Part shown: in pieces, positions 7,392-16,058 of the stretch
Numbering within the stretch: the stretch's first letter is position 1
Layout: every line of letters begins with the position of its first letter
Origin: Streptomyces himalayensis subsp. himalayensis
GTDB lineage: Bacteria > Actinomycetota > Actinomycetes > Streptomycetales > Streptomycetaceae
Assembly: GCF_013778455.1 (NCBI RefSeq)
Contig: NZ_JACEHE010000018.1
Location: forward strand, 62,001-126,000
Length of the DNA stretch: 64,000 bases
Reading direction: 5' to 3'
Made by a program: the position numbers and the translations under genes
Notes under the pieces: generated by a model
Database searches by the model: none
Told to the model about the DNA's origin: nothing
The model's input: only the letters and a program-made list of their open reading frames with translations

Positions 7392-8518
7392 AGCCCACCG
7401 GCAAGCTGCTGCACCACCGCACCGACGGTCCGGCCACCGCTCCCCCACTGATCCTCGGCCCCTCGCTCGGCACCTCGACCGCCCTGTGGGACGCCGTCGC
7501 GCCCGAACTGGCCGTCACCCACCGGGTCGTACGCTGGGATCTGCCCGGCCACGGCGGCTCCCCGGCCGACCTGATCGGCCCGGGCGCCACGGTCGACGAG
7601 CTGGCTGAACTCGTCCTCTCCCTCGCCGACTCACTCGGCATCGACCGCTTCGCGTACGCCGGGGTCTCGCTCGGCGGAGCCGTCGGCCTGCACCTGGCCG
7701 TGCACCACCCGGAGCGGGTGACCAGCCTGGCCGTGATCTGCTCCTCCGCGCACTTCAACGGGCGGGCGCCCTGGGAGGAGCGTGCCGCGCTCGTACGCCG
7801 CGAAGGGCTGGGCGCACTCGCGGACAACGCGCCGACCCGGTGGTTCACGCCCGGCTTCACCGTGCCGGCTCTGGTGGAGGACCACCGCACCGCGGCCCCC
7901 GAGGCGTACGCCGCCTGCTGTGACGCGCTGGCCGCCTTCGACATCCGGGACGAGCTGTCCGCGATCAGCGCGCCGACCCTGCTGATAGCGGGCCGTGAGG
8001 ACCCGGCGACTCCGCCCTCCCATCTGCGGGAGATCGCCGACGCGGTGCCCGGCTCCATGCTCGTCGAGCTCCCCGGCGCCTCGCACCTCGCTCCCGCGGA
8101 GCGGCCCGAGGCCGTACTGACCGCACTGCGCGCCCACTTCGACGGCGACGCCGAGCGGGGCGTGCGCGTCCGCCGCGAGGTGCTCGGCGACGCGCACGTG
8201 GACCGTGCCCAGTCGCGGACGACCGGCTTCACCGCCCGCTTCCAGGACTTCATCTCCCGCTACGCATGGGGCGAGATCTGGACGGACCCCACCCTGTCGC
8301 GCCGTGAGCGCAGCATGATCACCATGACGGCGCTGGTCGCGCACGGGCACTACGACGAGCTGGCGATGCATGTGCGTGCGGCTCGGCGCAACGGACTGAC
8401 GCCCGAGGAGATCGGCGCGGTGCTGCTGCAGACCGCCGTGTACTGCGGTGTCCCGGCGGCCAACTCGGCGTTCTCGGTGGCCCAGCGGGTGCTGGCCGAG
8501 GAGGAGGCGGAGTCCTGA
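7382..8518 (+). CDS. pcaL: Fused 3-oxoadipate enol-lactonase / 4-carboxymuconolactone decarboxylase
   Basis: Bifunctional protein of 378 residues. The N-terminal ~255 residues are a PcaD-type alpha/beta hydrolase with nucleophile Ser96 in GVSLGG, the acid region AGREDPATP and His in GASHLAP. The C-terminal ~115 residues are a PcaC-type carboxymuconolactone decarboxylase (RERSMITMTALVAHGHYDEL). The fusion carries out two consecutive steps, lactone decarboxylation and enol-lactone hydrolysis; it is known in Streptomyces as PcaL. The start is a TTG within a duplicated sequence, with GGAG a few bases upstream. This is the last gene of the pca operon. Confidence 0.93.
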   Translation: MNTKPTGKLLHHRTDGPATAPPLILGPSLGTSTALWDAVAPELAVTHRVVRWDLPGHGGSPADLIGPGATVDELAELVLSLADSLGIDRFAYAGVSLGGAVGLHLAVHHPERVTSLAVICSSAHFNGRAPWEERAALVRREGLGALADNAPTRWFTPGFTVPALVEDHRTAAPEAYAACCDALAAFDIRDELSAISAPTLLIAGREDPATPPSHLREIADAVPGSMLVELPGASHLAPAERPEAVLTALRAHFDGDAERGVRVRREVLGDAHVDRAQSRTTGFTARFQDFISRYAWGEIWTDPTLSRRERSMITMTALVAHGHYDELAMHVRAARRNGLTPEEIGAVLLQTAVYCGVPAANSAFSVAQRVLAEEEAES

Positions 8519-8822
8519 CGGACGTCCGGCCGGAGGTCATGGCGTGTGCAGAACGCTCATGGCGCGTGACGGACAGGACCGGGCACGGGCGATGACGTGT
8601 GCCTGCGAGAAATAGGCACAGCAGGGTCATCGTCGGACACGGCCGGACATCGTCCGCGTGCCTAGTCAGGCGACGCGGAGCGTCGTTGACGGACGTCAAC
8701 AACGCTGGTGGTACCTCCCACGCCGGAGCCGCATCAGAAGCCTCCCAGCGTGCACGCACGCCGCCGCCGTCGGCTGAGCGTGGACCGCCGAGGCCCACTC
8801 GGGTCAGGCCGAGTGGGCCGCC
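8519..8822. other. Non-coding gap between convergent pcaL and LAL ATPase
   Basis: This 304-bp gap has no convincing gene. It holds several short inverted repeats: TGTGCCT/AGGCACA (8598-8604 and 8614-8620), CGACG/CGTCG (8671-8685) and GTTGAC-GGAC-GTCAAC (8685-8700). The long terminator stem at 8792-8819 is listed separately. A LuxR HTH that might have belonged to the neighbouring ATPase was sought here and not found. Confidence 0.6.
8792..8819 (-). terminator. Terminator hairpin downstream of the LAL-type ATPase
   Basis: A perfect 11-bp stem, GGCCCACTCGG (8792-8802) with CCGAGTGGGCC (8809-8819), encloses a 6-nt loop. It ends 4 bp before the ATPase stop codon read on the minus strand, the usual place for an intrinsic terminator. 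It may also serve pcaL from the other side. Confidence 0.75.
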
Positions 8823-11489
8823 TCAGTGCAGCCCCCGACCCGTATCCAGCACTTCCTGCGCCCGGGCCGCCAAGCCGTCGGCGCCGCAGGAGCGGGCCAG
8901 GGTGAGGCCGCGGGTCAGTTCGGCGACCGAGCGGGCCGCTATGCCGTACTCGACGCGGGCCACGGCGTGTTCGTAGGCGCAGGGCGATGCCTCAAGGTGG
9001 GCGGCTGCCTTGGCGTACAGGGTGACGGACCGCGGTCCCCTCTCCAGGGCCGCGGCGCAGCGCAGGGCCTCGCCGATCGCGGTGTCCGTGCCGAACCGCT
9101 CGGCCTGGCGACGGGCGGCGGCGGCGATGCCGACCGCGCGCCCCGGGTCGTCCGCGGCGAGCGCGCGGACGAGGTCGCCGGCCCATGGCGCCATGATCGG
9201 GTTGTATCCGCCGCGGGCCGCGGCCGCGTTCTCGGCCGCCTCCAGTTCGGTCACGCCCTCCTTGATGCGTCCCGAGGCGATCAGCAGCCGGCCGCGTACG
9301 GAATGGGCGTCCGGCACGACGATCGTGGACGGGTAGGGCGGTGCGAAGCCGTAGCGGTCCGCGATCTCCTTGGCCTGGTCGACGTGGCCACGGGCCAGCA
9401 GGGTGTCGATGAGCATGCAGGCCGCGTCCCAGTGCATGGGCAGGCCGCGCCCGACCCGGTCGGCGAGGCGCAGACTCTCGCGCAGATACGCCTCGGCTTC
9501 CGTGAGTTTTCCGCGTATGCGGTGCACATAGCCGACGCTGGCGTGCGCAAAGGCGAGGTGGCCGCCGCTCCACCCGGCGGTCTCGTAGGCGCGCAGCCCC
9601 TCGGTGAACAGGCTGTGGGCGCGGTCGACGCGGTCCGCGAACAGGTAGGAGATGCCGAGCATCAGGAGGAGTTCGAAGCCCCATTCGGTGTCGGTCCAGC
9701 CGAGGCCGGGGGCAAGGCTGCCGTTGACGAGGGACCGGTCGCAGAACTCGACGACCTCCTCGGCGTTCTCGCCGCGCGCCATCGCGTCGAAGGCGCGCAG
9801 GATCAGCAGGGCGCGTTCGGAGTTGTCACGGCCGGTGAGGGGTCCGGCCAGCTCGGCGAGGCTGCGGGAGCGGCCGGGCGAGTCCTGCTCGCCGGCGTGG
9901 ATGCCCTCCCACAGGTAGTGCATGGCGAGCAGCCGCATCCGCGCGGGCCCCGGTTCCAGGCGTGCGGCCTCGTCGTCGACGATGCGGACGGCCTCTTCCA
10001 GCTGGTCGTTGTGGACGAGCGCCTGCGAGAGGCGGCACACGGCGTCCACCCGCAGATGACCTTCCAGGCCGGGCACGGCCAGCGCCTCACGCAGGTGGCC
10101 GATGGTGGTGGCGGGCGAGGTGAGGAAGGTGGCGCAGCCCAGTTCGTAGAGCACGCGCGCGTGGACGTCCGGCAGCGGCGGCTCCCGCAGGGCTCGCTCC
10201 AGACAGCGGCGGGCGGCGTCCGGGGCGCCCACCGCGAGGTGCTCGCGGGCGGCTTCGCGCATCTGCTCGACGAGCTCCGGGTCGTCGTCCGGGTGTACTT
10301 CGAGGAGGTGGCGGGCGGCGGCAGCGGCGCCCCGGCCCGACTGGGTGACGGCCCATGCGGCGTGGCCGTGCAGCGCGGTGCGGGTCGCCGGCGGGATGGA
10401 CCGGTAGACCGTAGTGGCGATCAGCGGGTGCACGAACTCCAGCAGTTCGCTGCCGTCCTCGTCCTCGCCGCCGGTGAGGATACGGGTGGTCCGCAGTACC
10501 TCCGCGCAGCGTCGCGCCTCGTCGTGCTTCATCCCCGCGAGCGAGGCCGCGAGCTCGAGCGAGATCCTGGTGCCGAGGATCGCGGCGGCCCGTGCGAACC
10601 GGGTGACGTCGGTGCCCAGTGCCTCGAGCCGGTCGATAAGTCCGCGGCCACGGGCCGAGCGGTTGAGCGTACGCAGCTCGGCCGCGGAGGCCTCGACGGG
10701 CTCCAACTCGCTGTCCTGCACCTTCGCGAGCAGCTCCACCGTCTCGTACGGGTTTCCGCCCGTGACCGCCCAGACCTCGCGGCAGAACGGGGCGTCGGCG
10801 TGCTCGCCGAGTGTGGCACGGGTGAGGCCCGTCGTCGCGTCGGGTGTGAGGGCGCGCAGGGTGGTGCGCGGGCGGGCTGCCGCGCCGATCCGCTCCAGTT
10901 GGCGCGCGTTCTCGTCGGCGGTGTCCCGCTGCCGGTGGGCGACCACGACGAGTACGGGCAGGTCGTCGAGGCGCTCGGCGAACGCGGCGAGCCACTGGAG
11001 TGTCTCCTGGTCGGCCCAGTGGGCGTCGTCTATCAGCAGCACGAGTGGCCAGTGGAGCCGGGCGAAGCGGCGGGCCACGGCGACGAGGCCGTTCAACACG
11101 CCCTGCGGGTCGGCCTGTCGGCCCGTCGGCTGGGCGATGCCGAGGGCGGGCCCGGCGATGTCGTACCAGTCGCCGAGGTACTCGCGCGCCGCTCCCTCGG
11201 AGAGTGCGACAAGAGCTGGCTGCAGCAGCTGGCGCAGGACGTAGAAGGGGACGGAGGTGACGGTCTCGCCGCCGCGCGCGGACCATACGGTGCAGCGGCC
11301 CTCGGCGATACGGCCGACCTCGGTGAGCAGCGCGGTCTTGCCGATGCCCGCTTCGCCGCTGTAGACGAGGAGGCTGCCGGATGTCGCGCCCGAATGGAGC
11401 GCGTCGACCGTCTGCGCGGCCTCGGCGATTTCGGAGTCGCGCTCCCAGAGCGGGGCTGGGACGAACCGTCCAGACCGGCCCTGCGTCAT
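8823..11489 (-). CDS. LAL-type AAA ATPase regulator without a LuxR HTH
   Basis: Large STAND-type ATPase of 888 residues, related to MalT/LAL regulators. The start at 11489 has AGGGGG upstream. Walker A is GEAGIGKT (residues 45-52) and Walker B is LVLLIDDAHW (about 149-158). The C-terminal half is a run of helical repeats resembling TPRs. In typical Streptomyces LAL proteins the motif LARSCGADGLAARAQE is followed by a linker and a LuxR DNA-binding domain. Here the protein stops 10 residues after that motif and a terminator follows at once. It may therefore act through protein partners rather than DNA, or may be a truncated regulator. Its target is unknown. Confidence 0.8.
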   Translation of the reverse strand: MTQGRSGRFVPAPLWERDSEIAEAAQTVDALHSGATSGSLLVYSGEAGIGKTALLTEVGRIAEGRCTVWSARGGETVTSVPFYVLRQLLQPALVALSEGAAREYLGDWYDIAGPALGIAQPTGRQADPQGVLNGLVAVARRFARLHWPLVLLIDDAHWADQETLQWLAAFAERLDDLPVLVVVAHRQRDTADENARQLERIGAAARPRTTLRALTPDATTGLTRATLGEHADAPFCREVWAVTGGNPYETVELLAKVQDSELEPVEASAAELRTLNRSARGRGLIDRLEALGTDVTRFARAAAILGTRISLELAASLAGMKHDEARRCAEVLRTTRILTGGEDEDGSELLEFVHPLIATTVYRSIPPATRTALHGHAAWAVTQSGRGAAAAARHLLEVHPDDDPELVEQMREAAREHLAVGAPDAARRCLERALREPPLPDVHARVLYELGCATFLTSPATTIGHLREALAVPGLEGHLRVDAVCRLSQALVHNDQLEEAVRIVDDEAARLEPGPARMRLLAMHYLWEGIHAGEQDSPGRSRSLAELAGPLTGRDNSERALLILRAFDAMARGENAEEVVEFCDRSLVNGSLAPGLGWTDTEWGFELLLMLGISYLFADRVDRAHSLFTEGLRAYETAGWSGGHLAFAHASVGYVHRIRGKLTEAEAYLRESLRLADRVGRGLPMHWDAACMLIDTLLARGHVDQAKEIADRYGFAPPYPSTIVVPDAHSVRGRLLIASGRIKEGVTELEAAENAAAARGGYNPIMAPWAGDLVRALAADDPGRAVGIAAAARRQAERFGTDTAIGEALRCAAALERGPRSVTLYAKAAAHLEASPCAYEHAVARVEYGIAARSVAELTRGLTLARSCGADGLAARAQEVLDTGRGLH

Positions 11490-11734
11490 TCCGCTACCCC
11501 CTGAAACCCGGTGAGTCGACGTTCGGGAATCGAGCCTAGCGGGAGGACCGCCCCTGAGGTGAGGGGGCCGGGGCACCTTCCGCCGCATGAGGGCAAACGT
11601 CTTGTCGACAGGTGGACTTGTCCAGGCCGACGTCCTGCGGTTCGCCCGCGCAACATGGCGCTCACCGTCCCTTCTTCGCGCCGATCGGCGTCCCTCTCAT
11701 GGGGATTTCAGGCAGGGCTCATACTGTGGCGTCC
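11490..11734. promoter_or_regulatory. Divergent promoter region of the LAL ATPase and DUF2510 gene
   Basis: This 245-bp gap separates divergent genes. It contains the palindromes TGTCGACA (11603-11610) and TGGAC-TT-GTCCA (11613-11624), close enough together to be a compound operator. No clear -10/-35 pair could be assigned. CATACT at 11720-11725 is a possible -10 for the DUF2510 gene. Confidence 0.3.
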
Positions 11735-12709
11735 ATGACGCAGGTGACTCCTCCTCCGGGTTGGTACTCCGACCCCGGGCAGACAAGTGACGGCCCCCGC
11801 ACCGAGCGGTGGTGGGACGGCAGTGTGTGGACGGACCACACACGTCCCGTGGGATCCGCCGGTGCCTGGGGTCCCCCGACGATGCCGTCCGGGGCCCCGC
11901 CGTATCCGGCGTACCCGGTGTATCCGGCCAAGTACCCGCGCCGCGGCCTGCGTACGGCCATCGGCGCCGGTGTGGCTCTCGCGGTGCTGGCAGGCATCGC
12001 CGGCGGTGTCTACGCCCTCACGTCCGACGACGCAGGAGGCGGCCGCGACCGGGCGGACTCGGCACCTTCCGGCGCGCCGTCGCTGCCGGGCGGGCCGGGT
12101 GGCGGGCCGGGCGGAGAGAGCGGTGCGCCGAGGGCGCCCGAGTCCGGCGGTCCGTCCGGCGGCCCTCGGACCGAGGACGGCTATGCGACCGACCTGGCGA
12201 GCGGCATCAGCCTCCCCGTTCCGGACGGCTGGAACGGTCAGTCCGGGGCGGTCGGCGCCGGGGTGACGACGGGGACGTACAAGTGCCCGGGCGACACATC
12301 GGAGTCGTGCGTGCGCGGCGGGGCGTTCTCCGTGCCGGCCGCGGCACTGGACATCAAGGCGACCACCGCGGAGGCGGCTGCCAAGGCCGACATCGAGAAG
12401 AACGCCGAGGAGTCCTACGGCGGGAAGATCTACGGCAAGATCACCTCGCATGACGAGCTGGTGTCGAAGGCGGTGACCGTGGCGGGCCAGAAGGGTTACC
12501 AGGTCCGCTGGAAGGTCGTCACGGCCAAGGGCGACGACGGCTATGTCGAGTCCCTCGCGTTCCCGTCACCGGCCGACAAGGACACGCTCGTCGTCGTGCG
12601 CTTCGGAATCGACGTCAGCGACGAAGCCCCGAAGGTGTCCCTGATCGACGAGATCACGAAGGGGATCAAGGCCGCCTCCGGAGGCGGCGGCAACGGGCGG
12701 GAGGTCTGA
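11735..12709 (+). CDS. DUF2510 single-pass membrane protein
   Basis: 324-residue protein of unknown function. The N-terminus carries the short DUF2510 motif (PPGWYSDP ... RWWDGSVWT) that is common in actinobacterial membrane proteins. A Pro/Tyr-rich stretch follows, then one transmembrane helix at about residues 70-95 and a Gly/Pro/Ser-rich linker. The extracytoplasmic domain begins near ATDLASGISLPVPDGW. The topology suggests the DUF2510 part is cytoplasmic and the C-terminal domain outside. The ATG at 11735 is chosen because the DUF2510 motif begins just after it. It converges on the TetR gene with a strong terminator between them. Confidence 0.75.
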   Translation: MTQVTPPPGWYSDPGQTSDGPRTERWWDGSVWTDHTRPVGSAGAWGPPTMPSGAPPYPAYPVYPAKYPRRGLRTAIGAGVALAVLAGIAGGVYALTSDDAGGGRDRADSAPSGAPSLPGGPGGGPGGESGAPRAPESGGPSGGPRTEDGYATDLASGISLPVPDGWNGQSGAVGAGVTTGTYKCPGDTSESCVRGGAFSVPAAALDIKATTAEAAAKADIEKNAEESYGGKIYGKITSHDELVSKAVTVAGQKGYQVRWKVVTAKGDDGYVESLAFPSPADKDTLVVVRFGIDVSDEAPKVSLIDEITKGIKAASGGGGNGREV

Positions 12710-12723
12710 AACCCGAAGGGCCG

Positions 12724-12766
12724 GGCAGTACGGGCGGAGGCAGTACGGGCCCGGGGCAGTACGGGC
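12724..12766 (+). repeat. Three GGCAGTACGGGC repeats after the DUF2510 gene
   Basis: The 12-mer GGCAGTACGGGC occurs at 12724-12735, 12739-12750 and 12755-12766, separated by 3-4 bp of G/C-rich spacer. It begins just after the DUF2510 stop codon. No function is evident; it may be slippage-derived filler upstream of the terminator. Confidence 0.6.
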
Positions 12767-12815
12767 CGGGGCATGGTCCGGTCTCTCGTAGGGCGCAGGG
12801 CCGCGGTGCTTGAGA

Positions 12816-12860
12816 GGCCGGGCGGGGTCCCTCTCCGCTCAGGAGGGACCCGGCCCGGCC
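12816..12860. terminator. Bidirectional terminator between DUF2510 and TetR genes
   Basis: A long stem pairs GGCCGGGC (12816-12823) and GGGTCCCTC (12825-12833) with GAGGGACCC (12843-12851) and GCCCGGCC (12853-12860). It has a single G-G mismatch and a 9-nt loop, giving about 17 paired bases. It lies between convergent genes. Confidence 0.8.
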
Positions 12861-12941
12861 GGGGGTGCGCGCCGCCCCCGTCCCCACGGTGCGGCGCGGG
12901 CAGACCGCCGCCCCGCCATCCGGAAGGCGGCGGCCTGACGA

Positions 12942-13556
12942 TCAGGTGTTCCGGGCCAGTCCTAGCGCGGGCAGCACGCAGGCCTCCAGGAAGCGCATGA
13001 GATACGGCGTGTCCGCGTCGCACCCCTCCAGGAGAGGACGGGCGCGCAACACGCCCAGCAGCTGTGCGCTGACGAACTCCGCGGCCGGATGGTCCTCCGG
13101 GATCTCGCCACGCTCCACGGCGCGTCGCACCATGTCCTCGATCACGCCGATCTCCGGATCGACGACCGCCTCGCGCAGTGCGCGCCGCAGCTCCTCGTCC
13201 TGCAGGACGGCATGGCCGAGCGCCTGCATGAGCTGGGTGTCCCTGCCGGAGCGCTCACCCGCGAACCGCACCACCGCACGCAGGTCATCGGCCAGGCTGC
13301 CCGTGTCGATGTCCTCGAGCCCCGTACGGCTGTAGGCGCGCAGCGCGGCGGCGACCAGCTGGGGCTTGGTCTTCCACTGCCGGTAGAGCGTCGACTTGCT
13401 GCAGCGGCTCCTGGCAGCGACGCCCTCCATGGTCAGGGAGCCATAGCCGTGCTCCCGGAGCTGCTCGCACACGGCGTCGTAGAACTCCTGCTCGCGCTCC
13501 GGCGTGATCTTGGAGCGACGCGAAGAACTCACTGCATCTGCCGACTGCGACGTCAT
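12942..13556 (-). CDS. TetR-family transcriptional regulator
   Basis: 204-residue TetR repressor. The N-terminal HTH is at about residues 38-62 (LTMEGVAARSRCSKSTLYRQW), and the C-terminal helices match the TetR_C class that binds small ligands. The start at 13556 has AGGAG upstream. The 184-bp gap to the plus-strand PAP2 gene carries tandem palindromic elements, which are probably its operators. It may control itself and the divergent PAP2/DMT pair; the ligand is unknown. Confidence 0.85.
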   Translation of the reverse strand: MTSQSADAVSSSRRSKITPEREQEFYDAVCEQLREHGYGSLTMEGVAARSRCSKSTLYRQWKTKPQLVAAALRAYSRTGLEDIDTGSLADDLRAVVRFAGERSGRDTQLMQALGHAVLQDEELRRALREAVVDPEIGVIEDMVRRAVERGEIPEDHPAAEFVSAQLLGVLRARPLLEGCDADTPYLMRFLEACVLPALGLARNT

Positions 13557-13602
13557 GGTCCCGCTCCTGGCTCTTCTCCTCGTCGGGTGGTCTTCCTCAC
13601 CT

Positions 13603-13657
13603 TATCGATACGACAGCGTACCGGTACGGCAGCGTATCGGTACACTTCCGTATCGAT
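13603..13657. promoter_or_regulatory. Putative TetR operator cluster
   Basis: Two 16-bp direct repeats, TACGACAGCGTACCGG (13609-13624) and TACGGCAGCGTATCGG (13625-13640), lie back to back and differ at two positions. They span the perfect palindrome CGTACCGGTACG (13617-13628). The flanks carry TATCGATA (13603-13610) and GTATCGAT (13650-13657). This recurring CGTATCGG/CCGATACG pattern between a TetR gene and its divergent neighbour is what a multi-site TetR operator looks like. Confidence 0.6.
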
Positions 13658-13740
13658 GAGCGCTGAGCTGTCCCTCCACAAGAGCGGTTAGCCCTGCTCA
13701 CAGCGGAACAAAAGGACAAGTCGCCAGTAAAGGGGCCGGT

Positions 13741-14628
13741 ATGCCATCCCAGACCGAGCCTGCGGAAGCAGAACCAGAGCCCGATTCGGAGCCAGAGCCA
13801 GAGCCCGAGCCGGAGCCCGAGCCGGAGAGAGGCGGGCCTGCGCCCGCCGCTGTCCGGCCCCCGCTACTCCGTGAACTGCTGCTCGTCGCCGGTCTCTTCC
13901 TCGTCTACAAGTTCGGCAGACAGTTGGCGAACGGCCACACCGACGAGGCCTTCGACAACGCCCACCGAATATGGAGCCTCGAGCGGGCCCTGCATCTGCC
14001 GGGCGAGGGGGCCGTACAACAGCCGCTGCTGAACAGCGAGGCGCTCATCCACCTCGCCAACACCTATTACGCGGCCGTGCACTTCCCGGCGACCGCCCTC
14101 TTCCTGACCTGGCTGTATCTGCGACGGCCGCGGCACTACGTATGGAGCCGCCGGGTGCTGGCCACCCTCACGGCGGCCGGGCTCGTCCTGCATCTGGCGT
14201 TTCCGCTCGCCCCGCCGCGCCTGCTCGACACGGCTCATCTCGTAGACACCGCGCAGATGTACGGGCCGTCGGTCTACGGCGCGACGCCGGCGACCGACTC
14301 CATGGCGAACCAGTTCGCCGCGATGCCGTCCCTGCACTTCGGCTGGGCCCTGATGGTCGCCGTAGGCCTCATGGCCGCGACCCGGTCACGGTGGCGATGG
14401 CTATGGCTGCTCCATCCGCTGCTCACCCTGCTGGTGGTGGTCGGCACGGCCAACCACTACTGGCTCGACGCGATCGCGGCCGCGGTTCTGCTGGGCGCGG
14501 CCCTGGCAGTCGTCCGCATGCCTCATACGGGGGACATGCTGTGGCCTCGCCGCTCGCTGGTGGTGGCGCGGGGCGGTGCCGCCCCGGCCGGAGCCGGCTC
14601 CATGGCACGGGCGAGGGCGGGCCGATGA
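13741..14628 (+). CDS. PAP2-superfamily membrane phosphatase / phosphotransferase
   Basis: 295-residue integral membrane protein of the PAP2 class (AUR1/inositol-phosphotransferase-like branch). The active-site motifs are AAMPSLHFGW (His199) and ANHYWLDA (His239, Asp243) near predicted membrane faces. It likely acts on a lipid phosphate or transfers a phospho-head group; the substrate cannot be told from sequence. The N-terminus is unusual: residues about 8-30 are an acidic Glu-Pro repeat (EPEPEPEPEPE) before the first transmembrane segment. The stop overlaps the DMT gene start (ATGA), so the two are coupled. It is divergent from the TetR gene. Confidence 0.8.
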   Translation: MPSQTEPAEAEPEPDSEPEPEPEPEPEPERGGPAPAAVRPPLLRELLLVAGLFLVYKFGRQLANGHTDEAFDNAHRIWSLERALHLPGEGAVQQPLLNSEALIHLANTYYAAVHFPATALFLTWLYLRRPRHYVWSRRVLATLTAAGLVLHLAFPLAPPRLLDTAHLVDTAQMYGPSVYGATPATDSMANQFAAMPSLHFGWALMVAVGLMAATRSRWRWLWLLHPLLTLLVVVGTANHYWLDAIAAAVLLGAALAVVRMPHTGDMLWPRRSLVVARGGAAPAGAGSMARARAGR

Positions 14629-16028
14629 GCGCCACACTCGTCGCCCTGGTGCTGTCGCTGCTGTCCGCGATCGCGTACGCGGTCGCCGCTGTGGCGCAGG
14701 AACGTCTTGCCGCGCGGAACCGGGAACGGGACACCGGCTTGCTCCGGCTGTTCCGCAGCGGGGCTTGGTGGGGGTCGGTGGCGCTGAACGCGTCCGCGGC
14801 GCTGCTGCACGTGGTCGCCCTGAGGTACGGGCCGCTGACCCTCGTGCAGCCGTTGGGAGCGCTCACTCTGGTCGCCGCCGTGCCGCTGGGCGCACGGCTC
14901 GCCGGGCGGCGCGTCAGCCGTGTCGAGTGGCGCGGCACGGGGCTCACCCTCCTCGGTCTGGGCGCCCTGCTGCTCACCACGTCGGGGCCGGCCCCCGACG
15001 ACACCCTCTCGTCGGCTCAGGCGGTGGGCGTCGCGGCCGCGACGATGCTGCTGATCGGTGTGCTCTCGCGGCCCGGCGCCCGTCCCGGGCTGCGGCACGC
15101 TTCCGCGTCCGGCATCGCGTCGGGCGTCGCGTCGGCCCTCACCCAGACCGTGACCGTGGCGGTCACGGAGCACTCGGGTCCGCTGCTCGACGTCCGGGTG
15201 TTCGTGGTGGCGCTGCTGGTCGCGGCCTTCGCGGTGGGCGGGCTCCTCCTGGCGCAGACCGCCTACCGGGGCGGCCTCGGCGCACCCCTCGCCGTCGTCA
15301 CCCTGGCCAACCCGATCGCCGCCGCCGTCATCGGCCTCACCCTGCTCGGAGAGCGCTTCCAGGGCGGCCTCGCCGGCCTGCTCCTCGCCTTTGCGGGGGC
15401 GGCGACGGCCGCACGCGGTGTGGTGGTCCTCGCCCAGCACTCCGAGAACCAGTCACAGGCGCGGCAGCCGGTGGGCGCGCCGACCGTCGGGGGTCACGGT
15501 GATGGGGCGGGCGCGTTGGACTTCATCGGGCACGGGGATGGGGCGGGCGCGTTGGACGAGCGTCACGCCTCGTACGAGCGCCGTGCCTGGGACGACGTCC
15601 ACACCTTCGATGTGGGACGCCCCTGGGGAGGGGGCCGCGCCTTGAACGAGGGGCACCCCTCGGACGGGGGCCACGCCTCGTACGAGCACCGCGTCTTGCA
15701 AGGGGGCCGCGCCTCTGACGGCGGCTACGGCTTGGGCGAAGGCTACGAGTCGGACAGGACCCCCGGGCCACACGAGCCCGCCTTGTCCCATGGGGCGCCC
15801 CCACCGTACGGCGCCGTGCCGTTCGGCAGGGTGCCCGACCCCGTCGGACCCGCGGTGCATGACAGCCCGCGTGGGCGCCCGTCGTACGGACCCGAGTCCG
15901 CCGACGAACCGGTCCCGACCACCGGGCGCCGGCCTCGTCGCCGAAGCGCCCGCGGCATCGCAGTGCTTGGCATTCGCGCCCGTGCGTGTCGGCGAAGGGG
16001 TCCCGCCGCGCGGACCCGCGCCCGCTGA
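14625..16028 (+). CDS. DMT/EamA-like transporter with a repetitive C-terminal tail
   Basis: 467-residue protein. The first ~280 residues are about nine hydrophobic helices typical of DMT (EamA-like) membrane proteins, ending near LLAFAGAATAARGVVVLA. A hydrophilic tail of nearly 190 residues follows, unlike normal DMT proteins. It has a 12-residue repeat (GHGDGAGALD plus two), degenerate HASYE/GGRA repeats, and an Arg-rich end (RRRSARGIAVLGIRARACRRR). The tail may be a recent extension into repetitive DNA after loss of an earlier stop. The gene starts in an ATGA overlap with the PAP2 gene and ends just before a terminator. Confidence 0.7.
   Translation: MSATLVALVLSLLSAIAYAVAAVAQERLAARNRERDTGLLRLFRSGAWWGSVALNASAALLHVVALRYGPLTLVQPLGALTLVAAVPLGARLAGRRVSRVEWRGTGLTLLGLGALLLTTSGPAPDDTLSSAQAVGVAAATMLLIGVLSRPGARPGLRHASASGIASGVASALTQTVTVAVTEHSGPLLDVRVFVVALLVAAFAVGGLLLAQTAYRGGLGAPLAVVTLANPIAAAVIGLTLLGERFQGGLAGLLLAFAGAATAARGVVVLAQHSENQSQARQPVGAPTVGGHGDGAGALDFIGHGDGAGALDERHASYERRAWDDVHTFDVGRPWGGGRALNEGHPSDGGHASYEHRVLQGGRASDGGYGLGEGYESDRTPGPHEPALSHGAPPPYGAVPFGRVPDPVGPAVHDSPRGRPSYGPESADEPVPTTGRRPRRRSARGIAVLGIRARACRRRGPAARTRAR
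15495..15557 (+). repeat. 36-bp period direct repeat in the DMT tail
   Basis: CACGG followed by T/G and then GATGGGGCGGGCGCGTTGGA(C) occurs at 15495-15521 and 15531-15557, with one mismatch in 27 bp. The 36-bp period preserves the frame and encodes a 12-residue repeat. Weaker related units continue downstream to about 15735. Confidence 0.7.
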
Positions 16029-16031
16029 TGT

Positions 16032-16058
16032 CGCGGCAGCCCCGAATGGGCTGCCGCG
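16032..16058. terminator. Terminator hairpin between DMT and valS genes
   Basis: A perfect 11-bp stem (CGCGGCAGCCC with GGGCTGCCGCG) and 5-nt loop begin 3 bp after the DMT stop codon. It lies between convergent genes. The remaining ~180 bp up to the valS end show no gene. Confidence 0.75.

Noticed and set aside
8826..11504. Long open frame of ~890 codons on the + strand opposite the LAL-type ATPase
   Set aside because: It is a GC-bias shadow of the minus-strand gene. The translation has no recognisable domain, is rich in Gly/Ala/Arg/Val, and the minus-strand product has clear Walker motifs.
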